From positions 124,001 through 188,000 of the forward strand of contig DATJLS010000003.1 in the NCBI GenBank assembly GCA_035509315.1: 64,000 nt of DNA. The letters run 5' to 3'. Below, piece after piece: positions 9,232 to 18,478 of this stretch. The notes beneath the pieces are model-generated. The model saw nothing but the letters and a program-made list of their open reading frames with translations. It was not told the DNA's origin and searched no databases. The position numbers were made by a program, and so were the translations under genes. Numbering within the stretch: the first letter of the stretch is position 1; every line of letters starts with the position of its first letter. This DNA comes from JAKAWQ01 sp035509315. Lineage in GTDB: Bacteria > Pseudomonadota > Alphaproteobacteria > Acetobacterales > Acetobacteraceae.

Positions 9232-10629
9232 ATGGGACTCACAAGGCAATTGTCCGATTTCACGGCGGGACTCGCTCTCGGGCGTCTGCCCGCCGGGGTG
9301 ACTGAACGGGCGCGGTTCCTGGTGCTCGACCTCATCGGCAATATCGTCCGCGCCAGGGCAGAGGCGGAGAGCACGCCGGCGCTCCTCGCCGGTGCGCGCG
9401 CGCTCGGCCTCGGCGCCGGCAATGCCGGGGTGTTCGGCGATGCGGCCCGCTATGCGCCCGCCGGCGCGGCGCTGATCAACGGTGCGCTCGGCCATTCGCT
9501 CGATTTCGACGACACCCATGCCGCCGGCTGCCTCCATCCGGGCGTCACCGCGATTGCCGCAGCACTTTCCGCGGGCGAGATGGCCGGGGCCGCGGGAGCG
9601 GATGTGCTGGCGGGCATCGTCGCCGGATACGAGGTCTCGTGCCGGCTGGCGCTCGCCCTGCCAGCCGGCGAGCATTACGCGCGCGGATTCCATCCAAGCG
9701 CCACTTGCGGCGCCTTCGGAGCCGCGGCGGCGGCGGCACGCGCCTTCCGTCTGCCTGCCGAAGCGGTGGAGTCCGCTTTCGGGATCGCGCTCTCACAGAC
9801 TTCTGGCAGCCTCGAGTTCCTGGTCAATGGCGCCTGGACGAAGCGCTTCCAGGTCGGCTGGGCGGCGATGAACGGACTCGCGGCCGCCTGCTTCGCCCGC
9901 GAGGGCTTCAAGGGGGCTTCGGAGGCTTTCGAGGGGCCGCACGGATTTCTCCGCGCCTATGCCCCCTCCCCGGCCCCGGCCCGCGCGACGGAGCGGCTCG
10001 GCGAGGTTTTCGAGCTGATGGCGACGGCAGTGAAACCCTATCCTTCCTGCCGTTTCGGTCACGCCGGGATCGATGCCGCGCTCGCGTTGAGGGAGGAGTT
10101 TTCGCTGCGGCCAGAGGAGATCGAAGCCGTGACGCTCGGGCTTTCCAGGGCGGGAATGCGGCTGATCGGCGAGCCGGGGGAAAAGAAGTCCGATCCCCGC
10201 AACGTGGTGGACGGACAGTTCAGCGGGCCGTTCGTGCTCGCCGTCGCGCTGACCACCGGCCGGATGGACTGGGACAGCTACCGCCTGCTCGATGATCCGG
10301 CCCTGCGCCGCCTTCTTCCTCGCATCGCCTGCGCCCACGACGATCAGATCGAGGCCGAGTTCCCGACGAACATGGCGGGCAAGGTCACGATCCGCGCCCG
10401 CGGACAGATTTTTGAAAAGACGGTGCGCGTGCCGAAGGGAGAGCCTGGCAATTTCCTGAGCGAGGCTGAGCTGCGCGGGAAATTCACAAGCCTCGCCGCG
10501 CCGGTTCTGAGGGCAGGTCCGACGGCGGCGCTGGCAGATGCGGCACTCGGGATCGCCGAGCTTCCCAATGTCGCCGGGCTCCTGCGCAAGGGCGTGCCCG
10601 AGGAAGCCGTTCGGCTCGCCGGCGAGTAA
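9232..10629 (+). CDS. MmgE/PrpD family protein
   Basis: 465 residues from MGLTRQLSDF, with GGGGG(A) purine-rich sequence upstream. The family signature HSLDFDDTHAAGCLHPG is in the N-terminal helical domain, and AVKPYPSCRFGHAGIDAAL in the lid domain. Members include 2-methylcitrate dehydratase, cis-aconitate decarboxylase and many uncharacterised enzymes. This protein is clearly distinct from the true PrpD at 28992-30491, and there is no prp or itaconate gene beside it, so the substrate is unknown. It stands alone, divergent from mltB and convergent with pepN. Confidence 0.85.
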   Translation: MGLTRQLSDFTAGLALGRLPAGVTERARFLVLDLIGNIVRARAEAESTPALLAGARALGLGAGNAGVFGDAARYAPAGAALINGALGHSLDFDDTHAAGCLHPGVTAIAAALSAGEMAGAAGADVLAGIVAGYEVSCRLALALPAGEHYARGFHPSATCGAFGAAAAAARAFRLPAEAVESAFGIALSQTSGSLEFLVNGAWTKRFQVGWAAMNGLAAACFAREGFKGASEAFEGPHGFLRAYAPSPAPARATERLGEVFELMATAVKPYPSCRFGHAGIDAALALREEFSLRPEEIEAVTLGLSRAGMRLIGEPGEKKSDPRNVVDGQFSGPFVLAVALTTGRMDWDSYRLLDDPALRRLLPRIACAHDDQIEAEFPTNMAGKVTIRARGQIFEKTVRVPKGEPGNFLSEAELRGKFTSLAAPVLRAGPTAALADAALGIAELPNVAGLLRKGVPEEAVRLAGE

Positions 10630-10647
10630 CCCGCAAGTTCTTCTCCC

Positions 10648-10734
10648 GCGTGATTCGGACCTGCGGTGGTTCCACCCTTGGTCATCACGCTCTTTTGTCT
10701 TCCCGCGTGATTCACGCCTTCGGCGATCACGCTC
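10648..10734. repeat. Dispersed repeat family A, full copy plus short copy
   Basis: A 45-bp unit starting GCGTGATTCGGACCTGCGG and ending CATCACGCTC (10648-10692) is followed 12 bp later by a shortened copy (10705-10734) lacking the central part. The same unit recurs at 14413, 26782, 28950, 38893 and 46880. It lies between convergent genes, and the last bases provide the pepN stop codon. Confidence 0.8.
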
Positions 10735-13406
10735 TAACCGAGGCTTCGCGCCGCCATCTCGTGAACATTCTTGCTGAGACGCGGCGCGGCGAGGATGCGG
10801 CGCAGTTCCTCCTGCATCATTCGGCGCCGGTCCGCGGCGACCCGGCGCCACTGGCCGAGCGGGGAGACGAGACGAGCCGCCACCTGGGGGTTCATCGGAT
10901 CGAGCCGGATGATGGTCTCGGCGAGCAGGCGATAGCCCGCGCCGGATGAGTCGTGAAAGCGTACCTGGTTTCCCTGCGAGAAACTGCCGATGAGCGCGCG
11001 GACACGGTTCGGGTTCTTGAGGTCGAAATCCGCATGGCGGGTGAGCGTCTCGACCGCCGCGACGGTGCCGGGCAAAGGCGAGGTCGCCTGGATCGCGAAC
11101 CATTTGTCGAGCACGAGCGCATCCCCGCGCCAGGCCTTGTAAAACTCCTCAAGCGCGGCGTCGCGTTCCGGCGTGTCGAGCGTGGCAAGCACCGCGAGTG
11201 CGGCGAGCACGTCCGTCATGTTCTGCCCCGCTTCGAACTGCCGCATGGCGAGCGTCACTCCAAGCTTCGCATCCGCGGCAGCGAGATAGGCAAGCGCAGC
11301 ATTGCGCAGCGCCCGCCTGCCGATCGCGAGCCCCTCGATCTCGTACGGTCCCGTATCGGTCAGCCGCTCATAGGTTGCGAGGAAATCCTTGTGCAACGCT
11401 CGGCCGATCGCGAGGCGCGCCGCCTCGCGCACGTCATGGATTCCGTCCGTATCGGCGGTTTCCATCTGATCGGCGAGGAACATTTCGCCCGGGAGCGCGA
11501 CCGCTTCGGCGGCAAGCGCCGGGTCTTCGCCGGCGCGGGCAAGCGAAGCCGCCACCGGATCGATCAGCGACGCGGGCACGGATGGCGCTTCACCACGCCG
11601 CCGCGCCTCGACCATCTCAAGCAGCAGGTCCGTCGCATGAAGCTGACCGGCATCCCAGCGGGTGAAAGGATCCGGATCATGCGCGGCGAGCAGCAGAAGC
11701 TCGGTGCGCGAAAGACCCGCAAGCCTCACAGGCGCCGAAAAGCCGCGGAGCACGGACGGCACCGGCTTCGCCGGGACACCGAGGAAAATGAATTCACACT
11801 CGGCCTGCTCGGCGAGCAGCACACGCGTGCCTGTCCGCGCGGCCGGTTCGCCTTCAAGCCGCGTCGGCAATTCCGCCCCGTCCGGGCCGAGCAGTCCCAT
11901 GGCGAGCGGGACCACCAGCGTCTCCTTCTCCGGCTGACCCGGTGTCGGCGGCGTCTGCTGTGCCACGCGCAGCCGATAGCGCCGCGTTTCGGAATCGTAC
12001 TCGCCTGTGACGGTGAGCTCCGGCGTTCCGGCCTGATGATACCAGCGCCGGAAGCGGCGGAGATCGACGCCCGAGGCATCCTCCATCGCGGCGACGAAAT
12101 CCTCGATCGTGACGGCGTGGTTGTCGTGGCGGGCGAAATAGAGATCCATGCCGCGGCGGAACGCCACCTGCCCGATGATCGTTGCCATCATGCGGATGAC
12201 TTCGGCGCCCTTGTTGTAAACTGTTGCAGTATAGAAATTGTCGATCGCGATATAGCGGTCCGGCTGCACGGGATGGGCGAGCGGACCGGCATCCTCGCGG
12301 AACTGTCCGGCGCGCAGCTCGCGCACGTCGCTGATCCGCTTCACCGCGCGGCTGCCCTGGTCCATCGAGAATTCCTGGTCGCGATAGACCGTGAGCCCTT
12401 CCTTCAGCGAAAGCTGGAACCAGTCACGGCAGGTGACGCGATCGCCGGTCCAGTTGTGGAAATATTCGTGTGCGATCACGCCTTCGATGCGCTGATAGTC
12501 GGTGTCTGTCGCACTCGCTGGATCGGCGAGCACATAGCGCGTGTTGAAGATATTGAGGCCCTTGTTCTCCATCGCCCCCATGTTGAAATCCGAGACGGCG
12601 GCAATATTGAAGATGTCGAGATCATATTCGAGACCGAACACCGCCTCGTCCCATGCCATCGCCTTCTTGAGCGAGTGCATCGCATGCAAGCAGCGATGCT
12701 CGTCTCCCGAGCGCACCCAGATCGCAAGCTCCACCGGCCGGCCGGAGCGCGTCGTGAAACGATCCTTCACCGCGACCAGCGCGCCCGCCACCAGCGCGAA
12801 GAGATAGCTTGGTTTCGGATGTGGATCGGTCCAAGTGATCCGGTGCCGCCCAACGCCGATCGGCTCGGCCCCGGAAGGGTTGCCGTTCGAGAGCATGACG
12901 GGATAACGCGCCGCGTCGGCGATGATCGTGGTGGTGAAGCGCGCCATCACGTCCGGCCGGTCCGGGAAATAGGTGATGCGGCGAAAGCCTTCGGCCTCGC
13001 ATTGGGTGAAGAAGCCGCCATTCGAGACATAGAGGCCGGAGAGCGCGGTATTCTCGGCTGGGGCGATCTCCGTCTCGATCTCGAGCGTGAAGGATGACGG
13101 CGGGTCGGCGAGAATGAGATCCCCATCCTCGATCCGCCAGCGATTCGCGCTGATCCTCTCCCCATTGAGTGCGATCTCATGCACGAGCTGGCCGTTGCCA
13201 TCGAGCCGGAGCGGCGTGTCGCTTGCCGCTTCTTCGGGATTGCGGCGCAGGACCAGAACCGAGCGGACCCTCGTGGCCGCCGGATCGAGATCGAATGTCA
13301 GATCCACGCGATCGACGAGGAACGCGGGCGGACGATAATCGGAAAGGCGCGTCTCCCGTGGCGAGGGCGGGGCGGAGAGGGCGGCGTTCTCGGGATTGTC
13401 GGGCAT
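10734..13406 (-). CDS. pepN: Aminopeptidase N (M1 family)
   Basis: 890 residues, the size of the E. coli PepN-type enzyme. The exopeptidase motif GAMEN is at about residues 277-281, and the zinc site HEYFHN-(x18)-E has His313, Glu314, His317 and Glu336. The C-terminal helical DUF3458-type domain follows. It removes N-terminal residues from peptides in the cytoplasm. The start MPDNPENAAL was chosen because AGGGAG precedes it by about 9 nt; a 27-residue upstream extension looks random. The TAG stop lies in the end of a dispersed repeat. Confidence 0.95.
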   Translation of the reverse strand: MPDNPENAALSAPPSPRETRLSDYRPPAFLVDRVDLTFDLDPAATRVRSVLVLRRNPEEAASDTPLRLDGNGQLVHEIALNGERISANRWRIEDGDLILADPPSSFTLEIETEIAPAENTALSGLYVSNGGFFTQCEAEGFRRITYFPDRPDVMARFTTTIIADAARYPVMLSNGNPSGAEPIGVGRHRITWTDPHPKPSYLFALVAGALVAVKDRFTTRSGRPVELAIWVRSGDEHRCLHAMHSLKKAMAWDEAVFGLEYDLDIFNIAAVSDFNMGAMENKGLNIFNTRYVLADPASATDTDYQRIEGVIAHEYFHNWTGDRVTCRDWFQLSLKEGLTVYRDQEFSMDQGSRAVKRISDVRELRAGQFREDAGPLAHPVQPDRYIAIDNFYTATVYNKGAEVIRMMATIIGQVAFRRGMDLYFARHDNHAVTIEDFVAAMEDASGVDLRRFRRWYHQAGTPELTVTGEYDSETRRYRLRVAQQTPPTPGQPEKETLVVPLAMGLLGPDGAELPTRLEGEPAARTGTRVLLAEQAECEFIFLGVPAKPVPSVLRGFSAPVRLAGLSRTELLLLAAHDPDPFTRWDAGQLHATDLLLEMVEARRRGEAPSVPASLIDPVAASLARAGEDPALAAEAVALPGEMFLADQMETADTDGIHDVREAARLAIGRALHKDFLATYERLTDTGPYEIEGLAIGRRALRNAALAYLAAADAKLGVTLAMRQFEAGQNMTDVLAALAVLATLDTPERDAALEEFYKAWRGDALVLDKWFAIQATSPLPGTVAAVETLTRHADFDLKNPNRVRALIGSFSQGNQVRFHDSSGAGYRLLAETIIRLDPMNPQVAARLVSPLGQWRRVAADRRRMMQEELRRILAAPRLSKNVHEMAARSLG

Positions 13407-13641
13407 CGGCGGCTCCCTTGCGCTCGCTCGGGGTATAGGGCGGATCGGCGCGGGCGAAAATCGCCGCCACCGAACGGCATCATGCAATTGTCACACTATC
13501 GACGTCATCGGGCGAGAGGTATACGGCCGCGTTTCGCGACTCCGGGGCACTGTGCTGAAATGACTATCAGCACCCGTCGGGTGACAGAAATCGCGGCCTG
13601 TGCGAAAGGCGAGCCGCCGATGGCAACCGAATGGAAAAGCT

Positions 13642-14412
13642 GTGACGCGCGAGCCTGAGATCAGTTTCGTCGTGCCCGCGTACAACGAGGAAGCGTTGCT
13701 GCCGCGCTGCCTCGAAGCCATCGCCGCCGAGATCGCGCGCAACGATGTTCCTGCGGAAATCATCGTCGTTGACAATGCGAGCACGGACGGCACCCAGGAG
13801 GTTGCGCGCGCCGTGCCTGGCGTGCGCCTGGTTGAGGAGACGGAGCGCGGGCTCGTTCCGGCGCGCCGCGCCGGGTATCATGCCGCCCGTGGCCGGCTGG
13901 TCGCCAATATCGATGCCGATACCATCATCCCGGAAGGCTGGCTCGAGCGCGCACGCACCGAGTTCGGCCGCAATCCGGACCTGGTCGGGCTCAGCGGCCC
14001 TTACATCTATTACGATTCGCCGCGCTCTGTGCGGGCCGCCGCAGCCTGTTTCTATCGCGCGGCCTTTGTCGCCTATGTCGTCGTGCGGTTCATCATGCAT
14101 GCCGGATCGATGATGCAGGGGGGGAACTTCATCGTGCGGCGGGACGCGGTCGCGCGTGCCGGCGGCTTCGATTCCGAGTTCCGCTTCTATGGCGAGGATA
14201 CGGATCTTGCGCGCAGGCTGAGCAAGGTCGGCGCCGTCAAATTCTCCTTCCGGCTCTGCGCGCTTTCCTCTGGCCGCCGCTTTGCCGGTGAAGGCATGGT
14301 GCGTGTCGGCCTCACCTACACCGCCAATTTCTTCTGGGCGACCTTCCGCAGGCGCCCCTTCACCGAGGCCTGGGAAGATTACCGCGACGAGAGGCCTGCC
14401 CCAGGACCATAA
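13642..14412 (+). CDS. Glycosyltransferase family 2
   Basis: 256 residues with a GTG start directly before ISFVVPAYNEE, the canonical GT2 first strand; another GTG at 13600 would add 14 unrelated residues. The nucleotide-binding VVDNASTDGT and the metal-binding NIDADT (about residues 88-93) are present. A segment FYRAAFVAYVVVRFIMHAGSMMQGGNF suggests membrane association. It probably transfers a sugar from a nucleotide donor to a lipid or cell-surface acceptor, but acceptor and sugar cannot be told. It is monocistronic, between divergent pepN and convergent DegT. Confidence 0.85.
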   Translation: MTREPEISFVVPAYNEEALLPRCLEAIAAEIARNDVPAEIIVVDNASTDGTQEVARAVPGVRLVEETERGLVPARRAGYHAARGRLVANIDADTIIPEGWLERARTEFGRNPDLVGLSGPYIYYDSPRSVRAAAACFYRAAFVAYVVVRFIMHAGSMMQGGNFIVRRDAVARAGGFDSEFRFYGEDTDLARRLSKVGAVKFSFRLCALSSGRRFAGEGMVRVGLTYTANFFWATFRRRPFTEAWEDYRDERPAPGP

Positions 14413-14456
14413 AGCGAGATGACCGCAGGTGGAGCGACCGCAGGTCTGAATCACGC
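14413..14456. repeat. Dispersed repeat family A, inverted copy
   Basis: Reverse-complement copy of the family A unit; on the minus strand it begins GCGTGATTCAGACCTGCGG. It starts 1 nt after the stop codon of the GT2 gene and lies between convergent genes, where it could form a hairpin. Confidence 0.75.
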
Positions 14457-14522
14457 TGGAAAACACATGGCGAGAGCGGGATCCGTGAGCGCGAGCGAAC
14501 GCATCCTGCTGGAGGCGTCACC

Positions 14523-15674
14523 TCACAAGGCGGCGCGCAGCACTTCCGCGATGCGTGCAATATCCGCGTCTTCCAGACCGGGGTGCATCGGCAGCGCAAG
14601 GATGCGCGTGGCGATTTCCTCCGAGACGGGAAGCGGTGCACCGTCATGCTGCGCCTGATAGGCAGGCTGGAGATGCAGCGGGCGTGGGTAGTAGATATTG
14701 CTGCCGATGCCGGCCTCCTTGAGCGCTGCCTGAACATTGGCGCGTGCCTCGGGCGCCGGCAGCAGCACTGAATAGATCGCCCAGACGCTCGTGCTTTCGG
14801 GCATTCGCGCGGGAGTTTCGACGATGCCGGCAAGATGGCGCTCATAGGCGCGGGCGACCCGCTCGCGTGCCGCGAGCGCGTCATCGAAGACTGTGAGCCG
14901 GGCAAGCAAGGCAGCTGCCTGCAGCGTATCAAGCCTGCCATTGATGCCGATGCGCAGCACTTCGTAACGCGTATCGCCTTCGCCGTGAGAACGGAGGCTC
15001 CGGTAAAGCGCGGCGCGCGCGTCGCTCTCGGTGAAGAGTGCGCCGCCATCGCCAAGCCCGCCGAGAGGTTTGGTCGGGAAGAAGCTGACCGCGGTCGCGT
15101 CCGCGAACGTGCCGAGCGGGCGGCCTTGCAGCGTCGCGCCAAAGCTCTGCGCGCAATCATCAAGCGTGAAGAGCCCCGTCTTTTCGGTGATCGCGTTGAG
15201 CGCCACCCAATTGGCCGGCTGACCGAAGAGATCGACGCCGATGAGCGCGCGCGGGCGGAATTTTCCCGCCGCCTTCACGAAAGCGATACGGCGCTCAAGA
15301 TCCGCCGGATCGATCTGGAAGGTGCGGGGATCGATATCGACAAAGACAGGCTTCGCCCCGAGCAGCAGCGGCACCTCGGCGGTGGCCGTATAGGTGAAGG
15401 CGGGCAGGAAGACGGCATCCCCTGCCCCGATTCCCTCCGCCATCAGCGCGATCACGAGCGCATCGGTGCCGGAGCTTACACCCACACAATGTTTTGCACC
15501 GCAATAGGCGGCAAGCTGCCTCTCAAGCTCGGCCACTTCGGGGCCGAGGATGAACTGGCCATGGGCGAGGACAGCATCGAGCCGGCGGCGAAGCTCGACG
15601 GCGAAGCTCGCCTGCTCGGACTTGATATCGAAGAGCGGCAAAGGCCGCAGCTTGGCATCCATGGGTGCATCCAT
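14523..15674 (-). CDS. DegT/DnrJ/EryC1/StrS aminotransferase
   Basis: 383 residues, fold-type I PLP enzyme of the sugar aminotransferase type. The PLP-phosphate region GVSSGTDALVIAL is near residue 67, the DDCAQSFGA Asp near 173, and the Schiff-base Lys in SFFPTKPLGG is at about 202. Such enzymes aminate keto-sugars of nucleotide donors for surface polysaccharide. It begins 47 bp after the last transporter gene on the same strand. AAGGG lies 8 nt before the ATG at 15674. No other sugar-nucleotide gene is adjacent, so the pathway is unclear. Confidence 0.88.
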   Translation of the reverse strand: MDAPMDAKLRPLPLFDIKSEQASFAVELRRRLDAVLAHGQFILGPEVAELERQLAAYCGAKHCVGVSSGTDALVIALMAEGIGAGDAVFLPAFTYTATAEVPLLLGAKPVFVDIDPRTFQIDPADLERRIAFVKAAGKFRPRALIGVDLFGQPANWVALNAITEKTGLFTLDDCAQSFGATLQGRPLGTFADATAVSFFPTKPLGGLGDGGALFTESDARAALYRSLRSHGEGDTRYEVLRIGINGRLDTLQAAALLARLTVFDDALAARERVARAYERHLAGIVETPARMPESTSVWAIYSVLLPAPEARANVQAALKEAGIGSNIYYPRPLHLQPAYQAQHDGAPLPVSEEIATRILALPMHPGLEDADIARIAEVLRAAL

Positions 15675-15721
15675 GCGATCGGCCCTTCCCAGATGATGGT
15701 GTGCCAACGACGCCGGCAGTC

Positions 15722-16453
15722 TCAGGCGGCGACCTGCATTTCCCCGAGATAAGCCTCGCGGATCAAGGGGTTCTCGCGCAATTCCTTGGCCGTTCCCGAA
15801 AGTACCACCTGGCCTGTCTGCACGACATAGGCGCGATTGGCGACCGAGAGCGCCATCGAGGCATTCTGCTCGACCATGAAGATCGTCGTGCCCTGGCGGT
15901 TGATCTCCTGGATGATCTCGAAAGTCTGCTCGACGAAGATGGGAGCAAGGCCCATCGAAGGCTCGTCCATGCAGATCAACCGCGGCCGCGCCATCAGCGC
16001 CCTGCCGATCGCGACCATCTGCTGCTCGCCGCCCGAAAGCGTTCCGGCAAGCTGATTGCGGCGCTCCTTGACGCGCGGGAAGAGCGAATAAACGCGCTCG
16101 AGATCCTCGTCGAACTCGGCGCCGTGCGAGCGGAGATAAGCCCCCATCTCGAGATTCTCGAACACCGTCATGCGCGGGAAGAGACGCCTTGCCTCAAGCA
16201 CCGGGGCGATGCCGCGGCGCACGCGCTCAGAGGTTGGCAGCCGTTCGATCGGCTCTCCATCGAAGATGATACTGCCGCGCGTGGGCCGGACCACGCCCAT
16301 GATCGTCTTCATCGTCGTCGATTTGCCGGAAGCGTTGCCTCCGAGCAGGCAGACGATCTCGCCCTTGTCGATCGCGTAATTGACCTGCTTCAGGACGTGC
16401 AGGTCGCCGTAGTAGGTGTCGATATCGCGGAACTCAAGCAGCAATGCCCGCAC
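15722..16453 (-). CDS. livF: Branched-chain amino-acid type ABC transporter, ATP-binding protein LivF
   Basis: 243 residues from a GTG at 16453 that overlaps the upstream fusion gene by 20 nt; a TTG at 16444 preceded by GGGAG is an alternative. Walker A GGNASGKST, Q-loop, ABC signature LSGGEQQM and Walker B ICMDEPSMGL are all intact. It is the second ATPase of the HAAT-class importer encoded by the upstream three genes. The substrate may be branched-chain amino acids, amides, urea or other small solutes. Confidence 0.92.
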   Translation of the reverse strand: MRALLLEFRDIDTYYGDLHVLKQVNYAIDKGEIVCLLGGNASGKSTTMKTIMGVVRPTRGSIIFDGEPIERLPTSERVRRGIAPVLEARRLFPRMTVFENLEMGAYLRSHGAEFDEDLERVYSLFPRVKERRNQLAGTLSGGEQQMVAIGRALMARPRLICMDEPSMGLAPIFVEQTFEIIQEINRQGTTIFMVEQNASMALSVANRAYVVQTGQVVLSGTAKELRENPLIREAYLGEMQVAA

Positions 16454-18461
16454 TCCCGGCCTGCGCGTTGCGCCCGAGATAGGCACGCAGCACTTCCTCG
16501 TTCCGGCGCACCTCCTCCGGCCTACCCTCGGCGATTTTCTCGCCATGATCGAGCACGACGACGGTATCGGCAAGCCGCACCACCACGTCGAGCTTATGCT
16601 CGATCACGATAATGGTAAGGCCGAGCTTGTGCAGCGCCTTGATCTGCTCCGCAAGCTCCAGTGTCTCCGCCGGGTTCATGCCGGCTGTCGGCTCATCGAG
16701 GAGGAGGATGCGCGGGTTCGAGGCGAGCGCACGCGAAACCTCCACCCGGCGGCGGTTGGCGTAGGAGAGCGCGCTCACATTCTGGGCGGTGCGCGGGACG
16801 AGGCGGTTGCCGAAATTGGCGATGATTTCGAGCACCCGTTCACGCGCCCGCTTTTCCTCCGCTTTCGCGCCCGGCAGGTGCAGGACCGCGCCGAACGGCC
16901 CGGTGCGCAGCCGGGAATGCTGGCCGATCAGCACATTCTCCATCACCGTGAGGTTGGTGAAGAGGCGGAGATTCTGGAAGGTGCGGGCGACACCTTTCGC
17001 CGCGATGGCATGCGGCTTGAGACCGAGAATTTCCTCGCCATAGAGCTGGATGCTGCCTAATTCGGCACGCGTGAGGCCGGTGATGACATTGAAGAGGGTC
17101 GATTTGCCGGAGCCGTTCGGGCCGATCACGGCGACCACGCCACCCGCCGGCACGGTGATGTCCACCGATTTGAGCGCGACCAGGCCGCCGAAGCGGACCG
17201 TCACTCCCTTGATCTCGAGCGCTGCGACGGCGCTGCTCGTGCCTGCGCCGATCCCGCTCAGCATGAAACCGCTCGACTGGCCGACCTGTGCGTTCTGCTG
17301 GTCGAAGCTCAGCGCCGCCTGCTTGCGGGTTGCCGGGATAAGTCCCTCGCGCCGGAACAGCATCATGGCGACGAGGATGATGCCGAAGATGAGCTCGGTC
17401 GCCTGTTCCAGATGGACGTTCTGGAGGAACCCGATACCGGTCCATTGGCCGAAGGCGCTGATCCAGCCCGAGAGGTCCGGCAGGAACCAGGATTGCAGGA
17501 GCTGGAGGATCATGGCGGCGACCACCACACCCCAGACGCTGCCCATGCCGCCAAGCACGACCATGACGAGAATCATCACCGAGACAGGGAACATGAACAT
17601 GTCCGGTGTCGCGCTCTGCAGCTTGGCAATGTAGAAGCAGCCGGTCATGCCGGCGAAACCGGCACCGGTGGCGAAGGCAAGGAGCTTGTAGCGCACGAGG
17701 TCGATGCCCATCGCCGAGGCCGCGACCTCATCGTCACGCAAGGCCATCCAGGCCCTGCCGATCCGCGAATCGCGGAGACTGATGCTGACGAACATCAGCA
17801 GCACCACCAGCGCGAGCACCACGTAATAATAAGGCTCCGCCCAGATGCCGAAGCTCCAGCCGAAAAGCCGTGGAGGCGCGGCGCCGTTGAGGCCGGCCGC
17901 GCCATTTGTGAGCCATGTCCAGTTGCGGGCGATGATCGGCACGATCTCGCCGAAGCCGAGCGTCACGATCGCGAGGTAATCGCCGCGGAGCCGGAGCGTC
18001 GGCGCGCCGAAGAGAACGCCGAAAAAGGCGGCGATAACGGCGGAAAGCGCGAGCGCCAGCCAGAACGAGACGGTGAAATGCACCACCGTGGCATCACCGA
18101 GGCTCGCTTTCTGGACGAGATCGAGCCAGGCGAAAGGTACCCAGAACCCACTCCAGGGGGGATGAATCTGCCATGAGGAGAGAATGCCGTACGTATAGGC
18201 CCCGATCGCGAAGAAGGCGGCATAGCCGAGATCAAGCAACCCCGCGAAGCCGACGACGATATTGAGGCCAAGGGCGAGGGTGGCGAAAGCGAATGCGTTC
18301 GCCATGGCATCGATATTGGCATCGTTGCCGTTGACGATCGGGAAAAGCAGCGCCGCCACCAGGACCAATGCGCTCAGCGCGCGCTGGCGCGGCACGGTGA
18401 GGAACCGTGTCCGCACATTCGCCGCGGCGATGCCGGCGTCTGCCGTGGTTCCCGAGGCCAT
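16434..18461 (-). CDS. Fused ABC transporter permease (LivM) and ATP-binding protein (LivG)
   Basis: 675 residues in one frame. Residues about 1-345 form a LivM permease with many hydrophobic helices and the GGMGSVWG EAA-like loop. After a linker of about 70 residues rich in Gln/Ser, residues about 415-675 form a complete LivG ATPase with Walker A GPNGSGKST, the YANRRRVEVSRAL signature-region variant and Walker B ILLLDEPTAGM. In most bacteria these are two proteins. Fusion would fix one permease-ATPase pairing while the other half is LivH plus LivF. Seventeen bp separate it from livH. Confidence 0.93.
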   Translation of the reverse strand: MASGTTADAGIAAANVRTRFLTVPRQRALSALVLVAALLFPIVNGNDANIDAMANAFAFATLALGLNIVVGFAGLLDLGYAAFFAIGAYTYGILSSWQIHPPWSGFWVPFAWLDLVQKASLGDATVVHFTVSFWLALALSAVIAAFFGVLFGAPTLRLRGDYLAIVTLGFGEIVPIIARNWTWLTNGAAGLNGAAPPRLFGWSFGIWAEPYYYVVLALVVLLMFVSISLRDSRIGRAWMALRDDEVAASAMGIDLVRYKLLAFATGAGFAGMTGCFYIAKLQSATPDMFMFPVSVMILVMVVLGGMGSVWGVVVAAMILQLLQSWFLPDLSGWISAFGQWTGIGFLQNVHLEQATELIFGIILVAMMLFRREGLIPATRKQAALSFDQQNAQVGQSSGFMLSGIGAGTSSAVAALEIKGVTVRFGGLVALKSVDITVPAGGVVAVIGPNGSGKSTLFNVITGLTRAELGSIQLYGEEILGLKPHAIAAKGVARTFQNLRLFTNLTVMENVLIGQHSRLRTGPFGAVLHLPGAKAEEKRARERVLEIIANFGNRLVPRTAQNVSALSYANRRRVEVSRALASNPRILLLDEPTAGMNPAETLELAEQIKALHKLGLTIIVIEHKLDVVVRLADTVVVLDHGEKIAEGRPEEVRRNEEVLRAYLGRNAQAGSAGIAA

Positions 18462-18478
18462 GACCGACCGCGCCTCCT

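Noticed and set aside
9232..10629. Assignment of this gene as 2-methylcitrate dehydratase
   Set aside because: The true PrpD, longer and next to prpC, is at 28992-30491; this one is a divergent family member with no prp neighbours.
10953..13097. A 714-codon open frame on the plus strand
   Set aside because: Antisense to pepN, which has intact GAMEN and HEXXH motifs.
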